A stretch of DNA of 10,349 bases from NCBI GenBank assembly GCA_047619485.1, contig JBLHKE010000236.1, forward strand, positions 1 to 10,349. Reading direction: 5' to 3'. Each line of letters begins with the position of its first letter. The stretch's first letter is position 1. The notes under the pieces were generated by a model. That model worked only from the letters and a program-made list of their open reading frames with translations. It did not search any database and had not been told where the DNA came from. This DNA is from JBLHKE01 sp047619485 (GTDB taxonomy: Bacteria; Verrucomicrobiota; Verrucomicrobiia; Verrucomicrobiales; DEV007). Shown here piece after piece: positions 7,759 through 10,349 of the stretch. A program made the translations under genes and the position numbers.

Positions 7759-8395
7759 ACCAACCCTGTTGATCGCAGACGATCACCGGATGTTTTTGGA
7801 AGGACTGCGAGGTTTGCTCGCACCCCACTACGAGATCGTGGGCGAAGCAGAAGATGGAGAGGAACTGATCCGCCAGGCGCAGAAATTGCAGCCCGAAGTA
7901 ATCGTCTCCGACCTCTCGATGCCCGGGCTGAGCGGTCTCAAAGCGCTACGCGAACTCAAGCGTGTGGGTGTGGGATCGAAAGTAGTCATCGTGACCATGC
8001 ATGAAGAGCCTGAGTTCGCCGCAGAAGCGATCCAGGGTGGCGCGGCTGGTTATGTCCTGAAGAATGCGGCTTCCTCAGAGTTGCTGACTGCGATTGACGA
8101 GGCCCTGTCCGGCGGGGTTTACATCACCCCGCGCCTCGCGCGTGAGGCATTCGAAATCGCGGCAGGCAATGGGGCGGGGGAGACTGGGACGGCTCCTGAG
8201 CTAAACGAGAGGCATCGCGACATTTTGCGCCTGTTGGCAAAAGGATTGGTCGCGAAAGAAATCGGCGCCCGTCTGAACATCTCCCCACGCACCGTCGAGT
8301 ACCACAAGTACAAGCTGATCGAGAAGCTGGGCGTGAAAACCACGGCTGAGCTGGTGCAATTTGCAGTCCAGCAAGGGCTTACTGAAGGCGAGTGA
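7739..8395 (+). CDS. NarL/FixJ-family response regulator (receiver + LuxR HTH)
   Basis: A 218-residue cytoplasmic transcription regulator. The receiver domain (residues ~8-125) has the acidic pair in IADDHR (Asp14, Asp15), phospho-acceptor Asp58 in VSDLSMPGLSG, Thr86 in VIVTMHE and Lys108 in GYVLKNA, so all phosphorylation residues are present. A linker of ~25 residues leads to a LuxR-type helix-turn-helix (~153-210) with LNERHRDILRLLAKGLVAKE and the recognition segment NISPRTVEYHKYKL. The ATG lies inside the kinase gene (20-bp overlap, different frame), which implies translational coupling and a cognate pair; HisKA_3 kinases typically pair with this regulator class. Its targets are unknown; the dyad at 3950-3963 and the downstream genes are candidates. 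Confidence 0.95.
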   Translation: MAEKKIKPTLLIADDHRMFLEGLRGLLAPHYEIVGEAEDGEELIRQAQKLQPEVIVSDLSMPGLSGLKALRELKRVGVGSKVVIVTMHEEPEFAAEAIQGGAAGYVLKNAASSELLTAIDEALSGGVYITPRLAREAFEIAAGNGAGETGTAPELNERHRDILRLLAKGLVAKEIGARLNISPRTVEYHKYKLIEKLGVKTTAELVQFAVQQGLTEGE

Positions 8396-8423
8396 AGCCA
8401 GCGCCAAAACGCTAAGCATTATC

Positions 8424-8445
8424 GCGCTAGTAATTCTACTAGTGC
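8424..8445 (+). other. Stem-loop 1 in the gap after the response regulator
   Basis: GCGCTAGTA (8424-8432) and TACTAGTGC (8437-8445) form a 9-bp stem with one G:T wobble and a 4-base ATTC loop, starting 28 bases after the regulator stop. There is no T-run behind it, so an intrinsic terminator is doubtful. It may be an mRNA processing, stability or attenuation structure. Confidence 0.4.
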
Positions 8446-8459
8446 TAGTTCTGGTAACT

Positions 8460-8485
8460 CTGCGAGTTCCAAAAAGATCTCGCAG
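8460..8485 (+). other. Stem-loop 2, touching the possible ribosome-binding site of the degenerate receiver
   Basis: CTGCGAG (8460-8466) and CTCGCAG (8479-8485) make a perfect 7-bp stem with a 12-base loop. Its 3' arm includes the first two bases of AGGTGG (8484-8489), the only purine-rich Shine-Dalgarno candidate before the ATG at 8506, although the 16-base spacing is long. The fold could therefore modulate translation of the next gene. Confidence 0.35.
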
Positions 8486-8505
8486 GTGGGACTCTTGCAT
8501 CGTTG

Positions 8506-8898
8506 ATGGAAGAGAGAAGCCAGCTTGTAATAATTGCGGTCGAACACCAAGAGCTGCGCCATAGTTTGCGCCGCCTCATCGGTGATCAATTTGAGCGGAT
8601 GATCTTCGCCGACGACTACCAGAGCCTCGTCGATACGATCTCATCGACCACGCCGGATCTCCTGCTCGTCGAACTCTCGCTCCCGACCGATCAGGGGATG
8701 AATGTCCTGCGGGCGCTACAGAAGGCAGAAATCGCGCTCCCGACCATCGCCATCGGCGACTACGACGATGAAGAAGCGCTCGACGAGATCCGTTCGACCG
8801 GAGCGGCCGCCTACGTCCTGCGCACCAAGCTCAGCACCGACATTCTCCCTGCGATTTCGGAAGCTCTCATAATCCCAGCTCAACCATCAATCGAGTAA
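8506..8898 (+). CDS. Stand-alone degenerate receiver (pseudo-receiver) protein
   Basis: A 130-residue protein with only a CheY-like fold and no output domain. Aligned by eye with the neighbouring regulator, the receiver layout is clear (LVIIAVEHQELR, TPDLLLVELSLPTDQGMNVLRAL, GAAAYVLRTKL). The phospho-acceptor Asp is Glu56, the acidic pair is Val12-Glu13, the conserved Thr/Ser is Gly84 and the conserved Lys is Arg106. It is therefore unlikely to be phosphorylated in the normal way; Glu at the acceptor site can mimic the active form in some receivers. A role as a binding partner of the kinase or regulator is inference. The ATG at 8506 is preferred over the TTG three bases upstream. It follows the response regulator by 110 bp on the same strand. 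The composition looks like that of its neighbours and the frame is intact, so it does not look like decay. Confidence 0.82.
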   Translation: MEERSQLVIIAVEHQELRHSLRRLIGDQFERMIFADDYQSLVDTISSTTPDLLLVELSLPTDQGMNVLRALQKAEIALPTIAIGDYDDEEALDEIRSTGAAAYVLRTKLSTDILPAISEALIIPAQPSIE

Positions 8899-8939
8899 GC
8901 AAAACGCACGGAAACCCATAACCGGAACCAAAAAAAGCG

Positions 8940-9101
8940 ATGAAAAAACTGAACCGACGCAACCTGATCAAATTATCCCTGCTCCCCGCAGCCCTCCTTC
9001 TCAAATCGTGCTCGACACCCCAGCAGAGATCGAACACTCGCCAGAATACCCGCGTTCAGGGGCGCACGGAGCAACGCCAGAAAAACCGCCGCGACTGGTA
9101 G
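8940..9101 (+). CDS. Small Tat-like/lipoprotein-like secreted protein (53 aa)
   Basis: ATG at 8940 begins a 53-residue frame. Its N-terminus, MKKLNRRNLIKLSLLPAALL, has a twin-arginine motif (NRRNLIK, close to RRxFLK) followed by a hydrophobic core and a Cys at residue 24 in LLKSC, a poor but possible lipobox. The remaining ~29 residues are polar and rich in Arg, Gln and Asn (STPQQRSNTRQ, then TEQRQKNRRDW), with no recognisable fold. The mature peptide would be a tiny basic lipoprotein. A weak purine-rich GGAACC lies upstream, and the 41-base gap after the receiver gene suggests co-transcription. Tat export of so small a protein would be unusual, so it may instead be a leftover signal region of a larger gene. 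I do not recognise a family. Confidence 0.5.
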   Translation: MKKLNRRNLIKLSLLPAALLLKSCSTPQQRSNTRQNTRVQGRTEQRQKNRRDW

Positions 9102-9226
9102 GGGCAAAGCTGCGCACCGCACAGACCTGATTCCAGCACTCCTCGAAGTTCTGCCAAGCGTCAGAAACTAACTAAACAAGAAACGACCAAGACCCAAGAG
9201 CAGTCCTAACGACCCGAGAAAAACCC

Positions 9227-10349
9227 ATGAAAAAATACATTATTACAACCATCGCTGCAGCCAGCGCCCTCTTGATTGGGGCCGCCGCAGCACAAGAAAA
9301 AAAGAAACCGAACATCCTGATCATCTGGGGTGACGACATCGGTGGCTTCAACATCAGCGCCTCCAATCAGGGCAGGATGGGCTACAAGACGCCGAACATT
9401 GATCGACTCGCAAGAGAAGGCGCAATGTTCACCGACTGGTATGGCCAGCAGAGCTGCACTGCAGGTCGCGCCGCTTTCATCACCGGTCAGTCCCCGATCC
9501 GCACGGGGCTGACAAAGGTCGGCTTGCCTGGCGCGACCGAGGGCATGAAGAAGGAAGACCCGACCATCGCCACTCTGCTCAAAGCCCAAGGGTATATGAC
9601 CGGCCAGTTCGGAAAAAACCACTTGGGTGACCTTGATTCAATGCTCCCCACCGAGCACGGTTTCGATGAGTTCTTCGGCAATCTCTACCACCTGAATGCC
9701 GAGGATGAGCCAGAGCATCCGGACTATCCGAAAACTGCCGAGTTCAAAAAGAAGTTTGGCCCGCGTGGCGTCATGCACACCTTCGCCGATGGGAAGAAAG
9801 AAGACACTGGTCCGCTCACCAAGAAGCGGATGGAGACGATCGACATGGAAGTGAACGCCAAGGCGATCGACTTCATGGAGCGCGCCAAGAAAGCGGACAA
9901 GCCGTTCTTCCTCTGGTGGAACTCCACCCGCATGCACATCTGGACGCGCCTTAAGAAGGAGTCGGTGGGCAAAACCGGCCTCGGTATTTATGCTGACGGG
10001 ATGGTGGAGCACGATGGTCACGTCGGGGAAATCCTCGACAAGCTCGACGAACTCGGCCTGACCGATAATACCATCGTCATGTATTCCAGCGACAACGGAG
10101 CGGAGACATTCACCTGGCCGGACGGCGGCACCACCATGTTCCGCGGCGAGAAGAACACCAACTGGGAGGGCGGCTATCGTGTGCCATGCTACATGCGCTG
10201 GCCCGGGACCATCAAACCCGGGACGATCGTCAACGACATCGGAGCTCACGAGGACATGCTTACCACCTTGGTGGCTGCCGCTGGCGATAAGACCGCTAAG
10301 CAGGACCTTCTCAAGGGCCGCAAGATCGGCGACATGACATACAAGGTCC
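9227..10349 (+). CDS. Secreted arylsulfatase-type sulfatase (FGly, type I), 3' truncated by window
   Basis: The frame starts at ATG 9227 and is open for 374 codons to the window edge; such enzymes usually have about 500 residues. A Sec signal peptide (MKKYIITTIAAASALLIGAA, cleavage near AAA-QE) sends it out of the cytoplasm. The alkaline-phosphatase-like core begins PNILIIWGDDIGG with metal ligands Asp36-Asp37. The sulfatase signature SCTAGRAAFITGQ carries Cys77, the residue converted to formylglycine, and Arg81. Lys130 and His132 sit in FGKNHLG, and Asp289-Asn290 in SSDNG are further metal ligands. The active site looks complete in the visible part. It hydrolyses sulfate esters; the exact substrate cannot be told from sequence, but such enzymes in this phylum commonly desulfate algal or animal polysaccharides. 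The 125-bp gap upstream holds no strong promoter or ribosome-binding site by eye. Confidence 0.95.
   Translation, partial: MKKYIITTIAAASALLIGAAAAQEKKKPNILIIWGDDIGGFNISASNQGRMGYKTPNIDRLAREGAMFTDWYGQQSCTAGRAAFITGQSPIRTGLTKVGLPGATEGMKKEDPTIATLLKAQGYMTGQFGKNHLGDLDSMLPTEHGFDEFFGNLYHLNAEDEPEHPDYPKTAEFKKKFGPRGVMHTFADGKKEDTGPLTKKRMETIDMEVNAKAIDFMERAKKADKPFFLWWNSTRMHIWTRLKKESVGKTGLGIYADGMVEHDGHVGEILDKLDELGLTDNTIVMYSSDNGAETFTWPDGGTTMFRGEKNTNWEGGYRVPCYMRWPGTIKPGTIVNDIGAHEDMLTTLVAAAGDKTAKQDLLKGRKIGDMTYKV

Noticed and set aside
8361..8564. Plus-strand frame of 67 codons with a 15-residue hydrophobic run (IIALVILLVLVLVTL) and three Cys
   Set aside because: It has only a TTG start inside the response regulator gene and runs into the receiver gene. 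The hydrophobic run is produced by the CTAGT-rich stem-loop sequence, so it is probably chance.
9638..10249. 203-codon open frame on the minus strand
   Set aside because: It is antisense to the sulfatase core, which has clear motifs in its own frame.
1..10349. tRNA, rRNA, CRISPR array or att sites
   Set aside because: No cloverleaf, rRNA segment, regular spaced repeat array or integrase-linked duplication was seen by eye; the only repeats found are those in front of the transposase.

Overview
The window most likely comes from the Verrucomicrobiota, perhaps a Verrucomicrobiaceae or Akkermansiaceae relative such as Luteolibacter, Haloferula or Roseibacillus. The evidence is a PVC-type haem-binding protein (propeller, HEAT-like repeats and cytochrome c), an arylsulfatase of the kind these bacteria carry in many copies, a REP-associated transposase with a long C-terminal extension, and a propeller sensor kinase. 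The assignment rests on gene content only; no 16S rRNA or other marker gene is present.

Left part (1-3794). The 3' end of a secreted haem-binding protein (1-1272, +) converges on a REP-associated tyrosine transposase (1369-2403, -). The 348 bases upstream of the transposase hold a perfect 14-bp palindrome covering its ATG, an overlapping 9-bp stem-loop, two 25-base direct repeats with internal dyads spaced 66 bp apart, and a broken reading frame that starts with a convincing signal peptide and hits TAG just after the predicted cleavage site. Next come two lipoprotein genes on the minus strand, 8 bp apart and probably one operon: a DUF4136-type protein (3246-3794) and an unrecognised lipoprotein (2752-3237).

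Right part (4000-10349, all +). A 1252-residue sensor kinase (about 14 propeller blades, Y_Y_Y domain, one membrane helix, PAS, HisKA_3 and HATPase) overlaps by 20 bp a NarL/FixJ-type response regulator. After a 110-bp gap with two stem-loops comes a stand-alone receiver-like protein that has lost most phosphorylation residues and has Glu at the phospho-acceptor position. A 53-codon Tat-like or lipoprotein-like small gene follows, and then a secreted FGly-type sulfatase that runs off the window.

How they may work together (inference). The kinase and regulator form an orthodox two-component pair of the propeller/Y_Y_Y class, which in other bacteria often senses glycans. The co-directional sulfatase downstream makes a sulfated polysaccharide a reasonable guess for the signal. 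The degenerate receiver could be a phosphorylation-independent partner of the pair. The lipoprotein operon is divergent from the kinase, and the shared 205-bp intergenic region contains a perfect 6+2+6 dyad (3950-3963) that could be an operator. The region is mostly standard verrucomicrobial content. The least explained parts are the degenerate receiver, the small lipoprotein and the repeat/pseudogene block in front of the transposase.
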